This document shows, one piece after another, positions 1 to 8,260 of a DNA stretch of 44,164 nucleotides. The notes under the pieces were generated by a model that searched no databases, was not told the DNA's origin, and saw only the letters and a list, made by a program, of their open reading frames with translations. The stretch is from Candidatus Gottesmanbacteria bacterium (lineage in GTDB: Bacteria > Patescibacteriota > Microgenomatia > UBA10105 > UBA927). Position numbers and translations under genes: made by a program. The DNA lies in NCBI GenBank assembly GCA_016214885.1, contig JACRMP010000035.1, forward strand, positions 1-44,164, in the 5' to 3' direction. Numbering within the stretch: the first letter of the stretch is position 1; every line of letters starts with the position of its first letter.

Positions 1-2022
1 CATGATTGCGAAGCCACAAAAATTCAATCATCTTATTTGTCGGGATCAGATAGTAGGATTTCCTTTCAAACAAAATTTAAAACGTTGCTTAGTGTGATTA
101 CTCAGCCATTTCAGTGGTTAGGGATTGGGGGTAAGTTAGAGTCTGGTATTGATGCTGAGGCGTCATTTGTAGAGGCAAATAGTACAATTTGGGAAAAGAC
201 AGGCATAACAGTTGAGGACATAGTGGATCGTTTTTCTTACGTTATTAAGATTTTAGAAAAAAGAGGTGTTTTTACTTCTGAAATCACAAAATCACGAACA
301 CTTACTCTAAAATTATTTCGTCGAGAAATAAAGTTGATATGGTTCATTCCGCAGAAAGTAAAACAACACAGAAAGTTAGTTTTTATTTTGGATGAGTTAG
401 ATTTTTATGACGGCGATAGTAATACTTCAATAAAACCAAGCGATGTTCTCGGGGTAATTAAGAAGTTTAAGAATCTATTTACACTTTCATCTGCGCATTT
501 TATCTTTATTGTTGGAAAACAAACATATCTCGCTGCGAAAATAGATCCTTATAGAACACTATTTTCAGATAGATGCTTTTTATCTATTCCTGACGGTCAA
601 AAGCTGTCAAAATATCTGGATGAAATTGCGATTGGAAGTATTAAGAAGGACTTGAAGCCTGAATGGGAGGAAATGAAATGGTTATTAATCGCTCAATCAA
701 AACATAATCTCTATGATTTAGTAACCACAGCTAATGCATGCTCTGTGTATGATGAGGATGCTAAAAAAATGCGATTAGAACTATTTGAGAGAACCCCATC
801 TGAAAAAGTGATCGTTGCCTTTCACTATCTGCTAAATGACATTTTTATATACTACAGACAAAGTTCGATTTTTGAGCACCATAATGATTCCCTTTTTGAG
901 GAATTATATAGAGTTGAGTTAGCCTTTAAGAAATACCTTTTTGAGAAAGCCCAAGATACTATAAGTTTTGTTGTTGAAGATACCGGAAGTATTGAGGTGA
1001 ATAGTGCTTTGCGAGACGCAAAGCTTGCCTTAGTTAGAACCTTATATCTATTTGCAAATAAAAAGGCTCCACCAATTGAAGCAGAGACTTCGATTGCCCT
1101 GCCTTGGGATGAGTTTCGACAAGCGCTAATGCTCGAAAAAGTTAAACAAGGTATCAGAGGCGCTGTTACTTCTGGTGAACAAACATTAGTAAGTAGTTTA
1201 GATATTCTAATTGGGACAATTAACCAAAAATATGCCAATTATTTAGGGTTTGAAGCGACCAAAGCAAATATTAAATACACACTTGAAGTAATCTCCAAGT
1301 TGCTTGGAATTTCCTTCAATGCAAGTGACATTGATGCACTAGAGAAGGCTTGGTTTCAGGTAAATACTTTGCCGGTTGACCAACGAAATTGGGATTTAAT
1401 TACCCAATCTGTGCAAAGCGCAACTGCTATAAGCACAGTGTTATCTAAGTATGATCAAGTGGGCAAGCATATTGTTGTTTTTACTGATTGGGGTCAGGCG
1501 AAAATTGAGAATAACCTAATAACTTTAGGAAATGATAGTACACATGGAAATAAACACTTCACGCGAGTTACATTTTTACTGCCTAAAATAGAAAAAGATA
1601 AGTCGCTTGAGCTAAGAGCAAAGGTCACACTGTCAGAAGGTGCAATCCTAAATTTTTTATTTTATAAAGATTATCAAGTTACGGAGTTAGAAAGCGATTT
1701 TTATATGGCAAGATTAGATAGTCGAAATAATAAAGTAGGTGACTGTATTTTGTATAAGCCCAAAGGGGGTAATTGGGATATTGTTCCTGATAGCACAGTA
1801 AAACAAAGTGGCACATCTTTTGATAAAGAAGTTGAAGTTAAAATCATTCTTAACAATAAAGGGTTATTAGAATTAAGAAAAAGAATGGGTAGGATATATC
1901 AGGTTATATCAAGAGTGCAGGTCGGTAACGATATGAAATTATTGGGATTCGGAAATGAGCTGGCTGTCGCTATGGTGGAAATTCAGTCACTTCAAATAGG
2001 TAAAAGATTGTCTATTATTTAG
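1..2022 (+). CDS. Large P-loop (AAA/STAND-like) ATPase, 5' end outside window
   Basis: The reading frame is open from base 1 (no stop upstream of the first possible TTG at 37), so the gene begins outside the window and about 673 codons are seen. A Walker-B-like strand, KLVFILDELDFYD, lies near residue 110 counted from the TTG and is followed by a sensor-like segment (AHFIFIVGKQTYLAAK). The Walker A motif must lie upstream. The last ~170 residues are beta-rich and could form a jelly-roll or LamG-like domain; this is inference. The gene is much richer in A+T than the genes to its right and ends 147 bp before the RuBisCO stop, which suggests recent acquisition. Large ATPases of this build occur in defence and signalling systems, but no specific family is recognised. 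Confidence 0.7.
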   Translation, partial: HDCEATKIQSSYLSGSDSRISFQTKFKTLLSVITQPFQWLGIGGKLESGIDAEASFVEANSTIWEKTGITVEDIVDRFSYVIKILEKRGVFTSEITKSRTLTLKLFRREIKLIWFIPQKVKQHRKLVFILDELDFYDGDSNTSIKPSDVLGVIKKFKNLFTLSSAHFIFIVGKQTYLAAKIDPYRTLFSDRCFLSIPDGQKLSKYLDEIAIGSIKKDLKPEWEEMKWLLIAQSKHNLYDLVTTANACSVYDEDAKKMRLELFERTPSEKVIVAFHYLLNDIFIYYRQSSIFEHHNDSLFEELYRVELAFKKYLFEKAQDTISFVVEDTGSIEVNSALRDAKLALVRTLYLFANKKAPPIEAETSIALPWDEFRQALMLEKVKQGIRGAVTSGEQTLVSSLDILIGTINQKYANYLGFEATKANIKYTLEVISKLLGISFNASDIDALEKAWFQVNTLPVDQRNWDLITQSVQSATAISTVLSKYDQVGKHIVVFTDWGQAKIENNLITLGNDSTHGNKHFTRVTFLLPKIEKDKSLELRAKVTLSEGAILNFLFYKDYQVTELESDFYMARLDSRNNKVGDCILYKPKGGNWDIVPDSTVKQSGTSFDKEVEVKIILNNKGLLELRKRMGRIYQVISRVQVGNDMKLLGFGNELAVAMVEIQSLQIGKRLSII

Positions 2023-2169
2023 AGTCTAATGAAAGGTGCCCTGTTGATGACATTCAACGGATGGAACATTTACATTATAGAATGTACTTCTATCAGGCTT
2101 TCTACTACTCGCGACACTTACACCTGAAGGTTATTAAAATTAACAATCGAAGTTTTTTTGGCGTGAGCT

Positions 2170-3411
2170 TTATTTCATCCACTTTTCCAGCGCACGCTGA
2201 AGCTCTGGGGAATCTTTGGCTTCTGATAGGGGAATACCTTCAAGGGTTGCTTTCAGAGACTGGACTATCGCGCGCGCTCCTGCCGGTGTGCCGTCCGGGT
2301 GACCATGGATACCGCCGCCGAAGTTCATAAGTAAATCTTTGCCGAGGATAGAAACCAGGTCAGGGATGTGTCCGGGGTGCAGTCCGCCCGATGCGGTGGG
2401 GAGTGTGGTTTTCAAGCCATACCACTCACTGCGGAGGAAATTATTGATCGTGACCACTTCTTCTTTGCCGCCCTCCATTTTGCCGACCACTGTTCCTGTG
2501 TGGAACGAATCGATACCCGCAAGCCGCGCGAGTTTGGCAATCACGAGCATGCTGATGCCATATTGTCGTGAGCGGGTGAATGCCGCGTGCATTGCGCGGT
2601 GTCCGTGGATCATAAGGCCGTAATTACGGTTCCGAATCCCTTGGGTCGCCGCAAATCCTGCGGTCAGGACATCAATCATCAGGCAGTTGGCACCGCTGTC
2701 GCGCACGTAGTTAGCGCGCTTCATCATTTCTTCGTAGCTTGCGGTGATGTTAAACGCATGGACTTTTGCCTTGCCGATTTCCAAATAATTTTTTTCTTTC
2801 ATGCGGCGGGTCACTTCATCGACGCGGGTGTAGAAATTATCAAACGTCATGTTGGCGAGGTTCTCATCGTCTTTGACGAGGTTCACGCCCCCGTCCCACA
2901 CTTCCATACACGCTTCCGCATGGCGGACACTCGTAAGCCCCAGTTTGGGTTTGATAATGGAGCCGGTGAGCGGGCCGTCTTTGACTCCCGTAAGATTTCT
3001 TATGCCATCGATGCCGAGCGCCGGCCCCGGAAATGCTTTGACAAATACCTCAGGAAATTCCAGATCTTCCAGCCGGAGCCCCACGATTTCTTTGAGTCCG
3101 AAAACGTTTCCGGTGATGGAGGAGAGGAGCTGTGGAATGCTTCCTGCCTCGAATAAATCGAGAGGGTACGCGACGGTGATGCTTCCCGTACTTTCATCCA
3201 TCGCAATTACTTTTGCATGCAGTTTGTCCCAAATCGCTTTTTCCTCGAGCCCTATATCCGTCCAGGTGCCCACGGAAGATTCGGCAGCGACACCTCCCGC
3301 TGTTTTATCAAACGGTTCGCCCTCCACTTTGAGCGTGAATGTCGCGATGATGTGTTTAGTCTTATCGACCTTTTCGTTTAACGCGAGGTAGTGGATGTAG
3401 CGGTTTGCCAT
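2170..3411 (-). CDS. rbcL: RuBisCO large subunit, archaeal-like form III or II/III
   Basis: Ribulose-1,5-bisphosphate carboxylase, 413 aa, shorter than plant-type form I (about 475 aa). The catalytic set is complete (spinach numbering in brackets): E44 (60), N102 (123), K154 (175) and K156 (177) in IIKPKLGL, carbamylated K180 (201) with D182 and E183 in VKDDEN, H271-R272 (294-295), H304 (327), loop-6 K311 (334) and S341 (379). The gene lies 3 bp downstream of a ribose-1,5-bisphosphate isomerase, and no small subunit or phosphoribulokinase is nearby. This fits the AMP pathway, in which RuBP made from nucleotides is carboxylated to two 3-phosphoglycerates, rather than a Calvin cycle. The exact form (III or II/III) needs a tree. 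Confidence 0.96.
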   Translation of the reverse strand: MANRYIHYLALNEKVDKTKHIIATFTLKVEGEPFDKTAGGVAAESSVGTWTDIGLEEKAIWDKLHAKVIAMDESTGSITVAYPLDLFEAGSIPQLLSSITGNVFGLKEIVGLRLEDLEFPEVFVKAFPGPALGIDGIRNLTGVKDGPLTGSIIKPKLGLTSVRHAEACMEVWDGGVNLVKDDENLANMTFDNFYTRVDEVTRRMKEKNYLEIGKAKVHAFNITASYEEMMKRANYVRDSGANCLMIDVLTAGFAATQGIRNRNYGLMIHGHRAMHAAFTRSRQYGISMLVIAKLARLAGIDSFHTGTVVGKMEGGKEEVVTINNFLRSEWYGLKTTLPTASGGLHPGHIPDLVSILGKDLLMNFGGGIHGHPDGTPAGARAIVQSLKATLEGIPLSEAKDSPELQRALEKWMK

Positions 3412-3414
3412 ATA

Positions 3415-4302
3415 TTAGAGATGAATGAACGGATAATTTGATAACGCAGTTTCTTTAACTTCGCTTCCTTTTATCATACCCGCTTCCGTAATAATCGTCA
3501 CGCCGTCAAAATACGGGGTGTAGTCAAATGCGGGGGAGAAAATAGTCAGGTTAGCGGGTGCTTCCGCCCAGACTTCTTTGGGATCGCGGGTTTCGATAAG
3601 GTCAGGGCTAAAGGGGCGGGGATCATATTTCAGCAAGGTGGAAATACAGTAAACGGGTATTTTGTATTCACGGGCGGCAAGAAGAATGGCATGGGTGCCT
3701 ATTTTGTTTACGAGCCCTGTATCGGTAAGCAGATCGGCTCCCACAAATACTCCGGCAATCTTGCGCTTGGTATCGGCGAGCACCGATGCTGCTGCCGAAT
3801 CCACTATCATCGTGACATCCGTGATTCCGCCGTCCAATAACTCACTCACCGTGAGGCGACCTTGGAAACGCGGCCGTGTTTCTGTGGCGATCATATGGAT
3901 ATTCTTCCCTGATTTTTTCGCTTCGAGGAATATGTTGGTGACGGTAGTTGCATGGCAGTGGGTAAGGTATGTGGCACCATCGGAAACGATGCTGTTACCG
4001 TACTCTGCGATTTTTTTGGTCGCATCGTGGATGTAGGAAGTGTAAGTGGCAATTTTTGCCTTAAGTGCTCCTGCATTTTTGGGCGTATCGGCGAAAATGT
4101 ACCGCAGCGCATTCTGCGCCAGTGGTTCGGTGGGGCGGGCATAGGCGAGCTTGGTGCCCAGTTCTTTAAGCCTATCGGGCGGCAGATCAGGTTCTTCCGT
4201 CATGGTAGCCGCCAGCGCTTCGAGTGCTTTTAGGGCGACATTGGTGGCTCCCTGTATTTTGAGGCTTTTGATGTCAGCAAGGATTGTTTGGGCAGTATCC
4301 AT
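3415..4302 (-). CDS. Ribose-1,5-bisphosphate isomerase (eIF2B alpha-like)
   Basis: Member of the eIF2B alpha/beta/delta-like family, 295 aa. It converts ribose-1,5-bisphosphate, made from AMP by AMP phosphorylase, into ribulose-1,5-bisphosphate for the adjacent RuBisCO. Family marks are the catalytic-type cysteine C116 in THCHAT, the ETRPRFQGR stretch near 141-149, D168 in MIVDSAAA and GADLLTDTGLVNKIGT near 188-203. These favour R15P isomerase over methylthioribose-1-phosphate isomerase, as does the RuBisCO 3 bp downstream. I chose ATG 4302 over GTG 4305 because a promoter -10 (TACAAT) ends 8 nt upstream of it. AMP phosphorylase, the first enzyme of the route, is not in the window. Confidence 0.93.
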   Translation of the reverse strand: MDTAQTILADIKSLKIQGATNVALKALEALAATMTEEPDLPPDRLKELGTKLAYARPTEPLAQNALRYIFADTPKNAGALKAKIATYTSYIHDATKKIAEYGNSIVSDGATYLTHCHATTVTNIFLEAKKSGKNIHMIATETRPRFQGRLTVSELLDGGITDVTMIVDSAAASVLADTKRKIAGVFVGADLLTDTGLVNKIGTHAILLAAREYKIPVYCISTLLKYDPRPFSPDLIETRDPKEVWAEAPANLTIFSPAFDYTPYFDGVTIITEAGMIKGSEVKETALSNYPFIHL

Positions 4303-4310
4303 CACTAATT

Positions 4311-4339
4311 ATTGTAGTGGGAAAAAATATGCAGGGCAA
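4311..4339 (-). promoter_or_regulatory. Promoter of the R15P isomerase-RuBisCO pair
   Basis: On the minus strand TTGCCC (4339-4334) is followed after 17 nt by TACAAT (4316-4311). The ATG at 4302 is only 8 nt past the -10 box, so transcription would start at or within 1-2 nt of the start codon and the mRNA would be almost leaderless. Confidence 0.6.
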
Positions 4340-4352
4340 TCGGGTATTGGTG

Positions 4353-5975
4353 TCAAATTTCCACCACCTCGCCGCCGAGCTTGCCGATAAAGCTTGTGTC
4401 ATGGGAAATGTAGAGTATACCCCCGTCATATTCCTGCAGGGCATTTTCCAGCTCTTCGATGCTCGGCAGATCCAAGTGGTTGGTGGGTTCATCGAGAATC
4501 AGGAGGTTAGGTTTGTTGGCAAACATTTTAATCAGCTGGAAGCGCGCCTTCTGTCCTCCGGATAGATCGATAATTTTTTGCCTGGCATCCACCACCGGGT
4601 CAAACAGGTATTGGGACATCGTACTTTTTACTTTCCCCAGATCAATGGGGATATTGAGCGCGGCATACACGTTATTTATTGCCTGTTCCAGTGTCTGTTC
4701 CAGGTACACGGGATCAAGCTCCTGGTTGTATTCACCGATCCGCAGGTTTGAGGCGAGTTTAATTTCCCCGTCATAGATGTTGGCTGCCGGCTTTTCCTCT
4801 TTGTACTGCGAAAGGATTGTTTTGACGAGGGTGCTTTTGCCGGCACCGTTCCTGCCTTTGATAAACACCCGCTGGGTGCTGCCGAAGGCAAACGTCACCC
4901 CGGCAAAGAGTGGAGCTGCGTACCCAAGCGATAGATTTTTTACGCCGACAAGCTGGCTTATTTTTTCTTTTCCGGGGGGTATGGCGATGCGGACATTTTT
5001 CTCCTTAAATTTGTGATATGAGTCAGATACATTTTTGTCCAGATCGGTCACCGAGTCCTGGTCTATCCAGAACGACGGCTTGACTGTTTCTGATTTTATC
5101 TTTTCGTAATCTTTGACCCAGTGGTCGTAGCGCACTTTCCAGGCTTTGCTTTTGGCGCGCATTTGTAAGCCCCACTCAACACGTTTTTTGGCATCTGCCA
5201 ATTTCTTCATCTGGTTTTGGTACTGGACGACGGAACTTGTCGTTTGGGCAGTGTTGAGTTTGAGGTACTGGTCGTAGTTACCCTTAAACGAGTAAATATT
5301 CTGGTCTTTAAGTTCCACAATGCGGTCGACATGCTTTAAGACATCGCGGTCGTGGGTGACGACCAGCAGTCCCGCCTCCACGGTAAGCATCCAGGAAATA
5401 AATTGCTCCTTGCCGACATAGTCCATGTGGTTGGTGGGTTCATCGATAAGGAGGAGCTCTGCCTGCGAGTACATCATGCGAGTGAGCTCGACAAACCGCT
5501 TTTCTCCGCCGGAGAGGGTTTTTAAAGAATTGTTGGCTTTATCTTCGGGTATCTGGAAATCGTTTAACGTTCCGATGATGAGATCTTTTATGTAGTAATA
5601 GCCGTTTTCGGAAAAATATTCGACTGCCTCGTTGTAGAGGTGCATATCCGCGTGGTGCTCCTTCTCAAATCCGGTGAGGACTTTTTCGTATTCAGTGTAG
5701 TGGGGGACACTCTTGAGGATATATTCCAGTGCAGTCTGAGTATTGTCCGTTAAATGCTCCTGTTTGGTAAGCACGGTAGTCAGGTTTTTTTTGCGGGTTA
5801 TGGCGCCTGAGTAATCACGATCGAGCTCTCCGATGATATTTAGCAGCGTTGACTTGCCCTGGCCGTTGCGGCCAATAAGGGCTACTTTTTCTTTCGGCGC
5901 GATATGGAATTCCAAATCGGTAAACAGCGTTTTGGAGCCCATGATTTTTGACAGGTGTTGTGCGTGGATAAGCAT
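4353..5975 (-). CDS. ABC-F family ATPase (duplicated ABC domains, no membrane part)
   Basis: 540 aa from the ATG at 5975. An upstream start at 6014 would add 13 poorly conserved residues. There are two ABC cassettes in one chain. The first has Walker A GRNGQGKST (35-43), signature LSGGEKR and Walker B LLLIDEPTNHMD. The second has GRNGAGKST, LSGGQKAR and LLILDEPTNHLD. A charged linker of about 80 residues joins them. No transmembrane segment is present, so this is a soluble ABC-F protein of the kind that acts on the ribosomal E site (translation factor or ribosome protection). The C-terminus stops soon after the second switch histidine (ISHD). The subfamily cannot be fixed from the sequence alone. 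It starts a leftward run that ends before the R15P isomerase promoter. Confidence 0.93.
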   Translation of the reverse strand: MLIHAQHLSKIMGSKTLFTDLEFHIAPKEKVALIGRNGQGKSTLLNIIGELDRDYSGAITRKKNLTTVLTKQEHLTDNTQTALEYILKSVPHYTEYEKVLTGFEKEHHADMHLYNEAVEYFSENGYYYIKDLIIGTLNDFQIPEDKANNSLKTLSGGEKRFVELTRMMYSQAELLLIDEPTNHMDYVGKEQFISWMLTVEAGLLVVTHDRDVLKHVDRIVELKDQNIYSFKGNYDQYLKLNTAQTTSSVVQYQNQMKKLADAKKRVEWGLQMRAKSKAWKVRYDHWVKDYEKIKSETVKPSFWIDQDSVTDLDKNVSDSYHKFKEKNVRIAIPPGKEKISQLVGVKNLSLGYAAPLFAGVTFAFGSTQRVFIKGRNGAGKSTLVKTILSQYKEEKPAANIYDGEIKLASNLRIGEYNQELDPVYLEQTLEQAINNVYAALNIPIDLGKVKSTMSQYLFDPVVDARQKIIDLSGGQKARFQLIKMFANKPNLLILDEPTNHLDLPSIEELENALQEYDGGILYISHDTSFIGKLGGEVVEI

Positions 5976-6044
5976 AAGAGGTCTAAGTATACCATCCGTG
6001 ACACCAGTCACCATGGTATATCTCGGTTTGCGGAAGCGGGTGTC

Positions 6045-6362
6045 TTATTCTTCTGGAAATTTGAGGACACCGGTGATAAATAAATCAATGCTGTGAAGCA
6101 GCTGAATCTGAGTTTCTCTTGCTCCCTCGAGGGGATTCTTACCTTTGTTTTCCTTACGAAGCGCCTTTATTTGTCTTTCGTCCATCGAAAGAACAGTGGT
6201 CACAATTTCTTCGAATTCGGGTTCAGAATGACCCCAAACGCTAGCCCATCTTTTTTTTTCTGGGGTCAGGAAGTGCGTCCGAAGGCGGCTACTGTTTGCC
6301 TGTATAAAGTTAAGCTCCTCGTCTGCACTAATTCGTCGTGGCATACCTTGGGTCTCACTCAT
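6045..6362 (-). CDS. Small hypothetical protein, 105 aa
   Basis: I recognise no family. The protein is charged and helical with no membrane segment or signal peptide; it contains PEKKRWASVWGHSEPEFEE and ends in a short hydrophobic helix (LLHSIDLFITGVLKF). The ATG at 6362 is preferred to the far upstream start (6503), which would run into the ychF start. A perfect TATAAT (6377-6372) sits 9 nt upstream of this ATG, another short-leader arrangement. It is divergent to ychF, with 91 bp between the two starts. Confidence 0.65.
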   Translation of the reverse strand: MSETQGMPRRISADEELNFIQANSSRLRTHFLTPEKKRWASVWGHSEPEFEEIVTTVLSMDERQIKALRKENKGKNPLEGARETQIQLLHSIDLFITGVLKFPEE

Positions 6363-6441
6363 ATCAGGATAATTATAGCATGTGAAATGAGATCGGTTGT
6401 CTTGCTCGTGCCGTTGGGGTGTGGATGTGTTCCACTCATGG

Positions 6442-6447
6442 TACAAT
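6442..6447 (+). promoter_or_regulatory. Extended -10 promoter of ychF, leaderless
   Basis: TGGTACAAT (extended -10, TACAAT at 6442-6447) lies 6 nt before the ATG at 6454. No Shine-Dalgarno sequence fits in that space. No good -35 is seen, as is usual for extended -10 promoters. Confidence 0.5.
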
Positions 6448-6453
6448 CTTGGG

Positions 6454-7530
6454 ATGAATCTGAAAATCGGCATCGTCGGACTTCCGAATGCGGGTAAATC
6501 CACTCTGTTTAACGCACTGCTTAAAAAGCAGGTGGCATTCGCCGCTAACTATCCGTTTGCAACGATTGAGCCAAATGTCGGCGTGGTTCCTGTGCCGGAC
6601 GAGCGATTGGCCAAACTTGCCGAAATTACCAAAGAAGAAGATAAGCTGGAAAAGCTGCCTCCGCTCCGTCCGGCAACGGTTGAGTTTGTGGATATTGCAG
6701 GACTGGTAAAAGGAGCGAGCGAAGGGGAGGGGTTGGGGAATAAATTCCTCGCTCACATCCGCGAAGTAAATATTATCTGTAACGTGCTCCGGTTTTTCCC
6801 TGACTCTAATATCGTGCATACCGAAGGGGGCATAGATGCCGAGCGTGACCGCGCCATCGTAGAAACGGAATTGGTTCTGGCTGACCTGCAGACGCTCGGC
6901 AAACAGCAGGAACCCAAAATGAATGCGACAAAAGAAGACAGGGCGCGTTATGAATTGGTACAGCAGCTGAAAAAGGAAATGGATGGGGGCAAGCGGGCGC
7001 TAGATGTACTTACCGATCCCGATGACCGCGAACTTATTCGTCCGTTGCAGCTTCTGACCATGAAGCCTATTGTCTATGTGGGGAATGTCTCTGAAAGCCA
7101 ACTTAGCGCCCCGCCGCAGTCAGATCTTACTCCTATTGTATATATATGTGCGCAGACGGAATCAGAGCTTGCCGCCATGACCCCCGAGGAGCAAAAGGAT
7201 TACCTTGCATCGCTGGGGGTAACCTCCAGCGGGTTGGATTTGCTGATCCGTACCGCGTACGGGACATTGGGGCTTATCTCGTTTCTTACCACGGGAGAGC
7301 TTGAATCACGCGCCTGGACAATAGAGAAAGGAATGAAGGCGCCTGCAGCAGCCGGAGTAATTCACACAGATTTCGAAAAGAAGTTTATCAAAGCCGATGT
7401 GGCGGCGTTTACCGACTTTGTTGCCTTCGGCGGATGGAAAAAATCCCGCGATGCAGGTAAGGTGCGGAGCGAAGGCAAGGAATATATAGTACAAGACGGT
7501 GATGTCATAGAATTTAAAATTGGAAGCTAG
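6454..7530 (+). CDS. ychF: YchF/Obg-like ATPase
   Basis: P-loop GTPase-fold ATPase of the YchF/OLA1 family, which binds ribosomes and prefers ATP. 358 aa, normal for the family. It has G1 GLPNAGKST at 8-16, the switch region YPFATIEPN, G3 DIAGLVKGASEGEGLGNKFL, a coiled-coil insertion and a C-terminal TGS domain ending IVQDGDVIEFKIGS. I chose the start at 6454 because the family begins directly with MNLKIGIVGLPNAGKST and a -10 box lies 6 nt upstream. A second, diverged copy of the last ~9 codons follows the stop (see the repeat at 7498-7607). Confidence 0.97.
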   Translation: MNLKIGIVGLPNAGKSTLFNALLKKQVAFAANYPFATIEPNVGVVPVPDERLAKLAEITKEEDKLEKLPPLRPATVEFVDIAGLVKGASEGEGLGNKFLAHIREVNIICNVLRFFPDSNIVHTEGGIDAERDRAIVETELVLADLQTLGKQQEPKMNATKEDRARYELVQQLKKEMDGGKRALDVLTDPDDRELIRPLQLLTMKPIVYVGNVSESQLSAPPQSDLTPIVYICAQTESELAAMTPEEQKDYLASLGVTSSGLDLLIRTAYGTLGLISFLTTGELESRAWTIEKGMKAPAAAGVIHTDFEKKFIKADVAAFTDFVAFGGWKKSRDAGKVRSEGKEYIVQDGDVIEFKIGS

Positions 7531-7607
7531 ATATGGCGATCTGCCCGCTAGCGCCTGAGCGCAAGCGATGGCAGGCGGGTGTAGTGGAGTTTAAGATAGG
7601 CGCGTAA
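7498..7607 (+). repeat. Palindromic element flanked by two diverged copies of the ychF 3' end
   Basis: The annotated gene end (7498-7530) encodes GDVIEFKIGS-stop. After a GC-rich imperfect palindrome (7541-7580, with GCGC-CTGA-GCGC at its centre and CCCGC/GGCGGG outside) the sequence at 7578-7607 reads GVVEFKIGA-stop in frame with itself. The two tails agree in protein but only about 60% in DNA, so this is not a recent simple duplication. It looks like an insertion that supplied, or displaced, a gene end. Confidence 0.6.
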
Positions 7608-7633
7608 TACTCATATTTTTTTATAATTAATCC

Positions 7634-7897
7634 ATGGCAGAATCAGGTAACCATCATTTAAAAAGAAGCGATAGGATCATTCATTCGCAAATACGGCGAG
7701 ACCTTGAAGCCGAATTAGGCCGAAGACTTGATTACCGTGATCAGGTTCGCATAGACGCTGAGCTGGCCAAGCACGGCATTCATTTTCATGAGACAAACGA
7801 AGAAACTGTTAAAGAATACGTGCAGGAAGGTGCGCGGAGGGGTATATCTCATCGTGTTCGCGGCCGCCGGGATGATAACGGGAGGACAGGGGATTGA
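7634..7897 (+). CDS. Small hypothetical protein, 87 aa
   Basis: Highly charged, mostly helical small protein with no membrane segment (LEAELGRRLDYRDQVRIDAE near the middle, an arginine-rich tail). No family is recognised. A perfect TATAAT (7622-7627) sits 6 nt before the ATG, so it appears to have its own leaderless transcript. It precedes the rpsF operon on the same strand. Confidence 0.6.
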   Translation: MAESGNHHLKRSDRIIHSQIRRDLEAELGRRLDYRDQVRIDAELAKHGIHFHETNEETVKEYVQEGARRGISHRVRGRRDDNGRTGD

Positions 7898-7918
7898 TGT
7901 CTCTGCCTGAGTTCCTCC

Positions 7919-7947
7919 TTGGATTTTACCGTTCCCTATGGTAACAT
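7919..7947 (+). promoter_or_regulatory. Promoter of the rpsF-ssb-rpsR operon
   Basis: TTGGAT (7919-7924), a 17-nt spacer, then TAACAT (7942-7947). The rpsF ATG is at 7955, 7 nt beyond the -10 box, so this operon also appears to start almost without a leader. Confidence 0.5.
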
Positions 7948-7954
7948 TCCTTCT

Positions 7955-8233
7955 ATGACAACCTATGAATTAATGGTCGTGGTTTCCGCCTCTGTCGATT
8001 TGACAAGCGATAAAGCACAAAAAGATCTTATCGAAAAGCTCGTCGGCGACGCAGGCACGGTGACAGAAGTCACCTCGCTCGGCAAAAAGACGCTCGCATA
8101 TCCCATCAAAAAGCAGACTGAAGCAACCTATCTGGTGGCAACCGTCACCGGAAACGTTAAATCGGCCGTAGTAGATAAAAAATCCAAACTGATGGATGAA
8201 GTACTACGGTTCCTGCTTACGGTAAAAGAGTAA
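7955..8233 (+). CDS. rpsF: 30S ribosomal protein S6
   Basis: 92 aa, typical of S6 (ferredoxin-like fold; binds S18 on the platform of the small subunit). The N-terminal MTTYELMVVVSAS, the central TSLGKKTLAYPIKKQTEATYL and the end EVLRFLLTVKE are family features. The start at 7955 gives the usual S6 N-terminus; the in-frame ATG at 7919 would add 12 unrelated residues. It is followed by ssb and rpsR, the classic bacterial order. Confidence 0.96.
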   Translation: MTTYELMVVVSASVDLTSDKAQKDLIEKLVGDAGTVTEVTSLGKKTLAYPIKKQTEATYLVATVTGNVKSAVVDKKSKLMDEVLRFLLTVKE

Positions 8234-8260
8234 TACGAGGGTGAATCTCAGAGGTGACTT

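Noticed and set aside
2339-3391. Several 60-190 codon frames antisense to RuBisCO
   Set aside because: They are shadows of the GC-rich RuBisCO frame: no ribosome sites, no recognisable protein, and the RuBisCO residues are complete.
6045-6503. Long form (152 aa) of the gene before ychF
   Set aside because: It would overlap the ychF start and promoter; TATAAT at 6377-6372 supports the shorter form.
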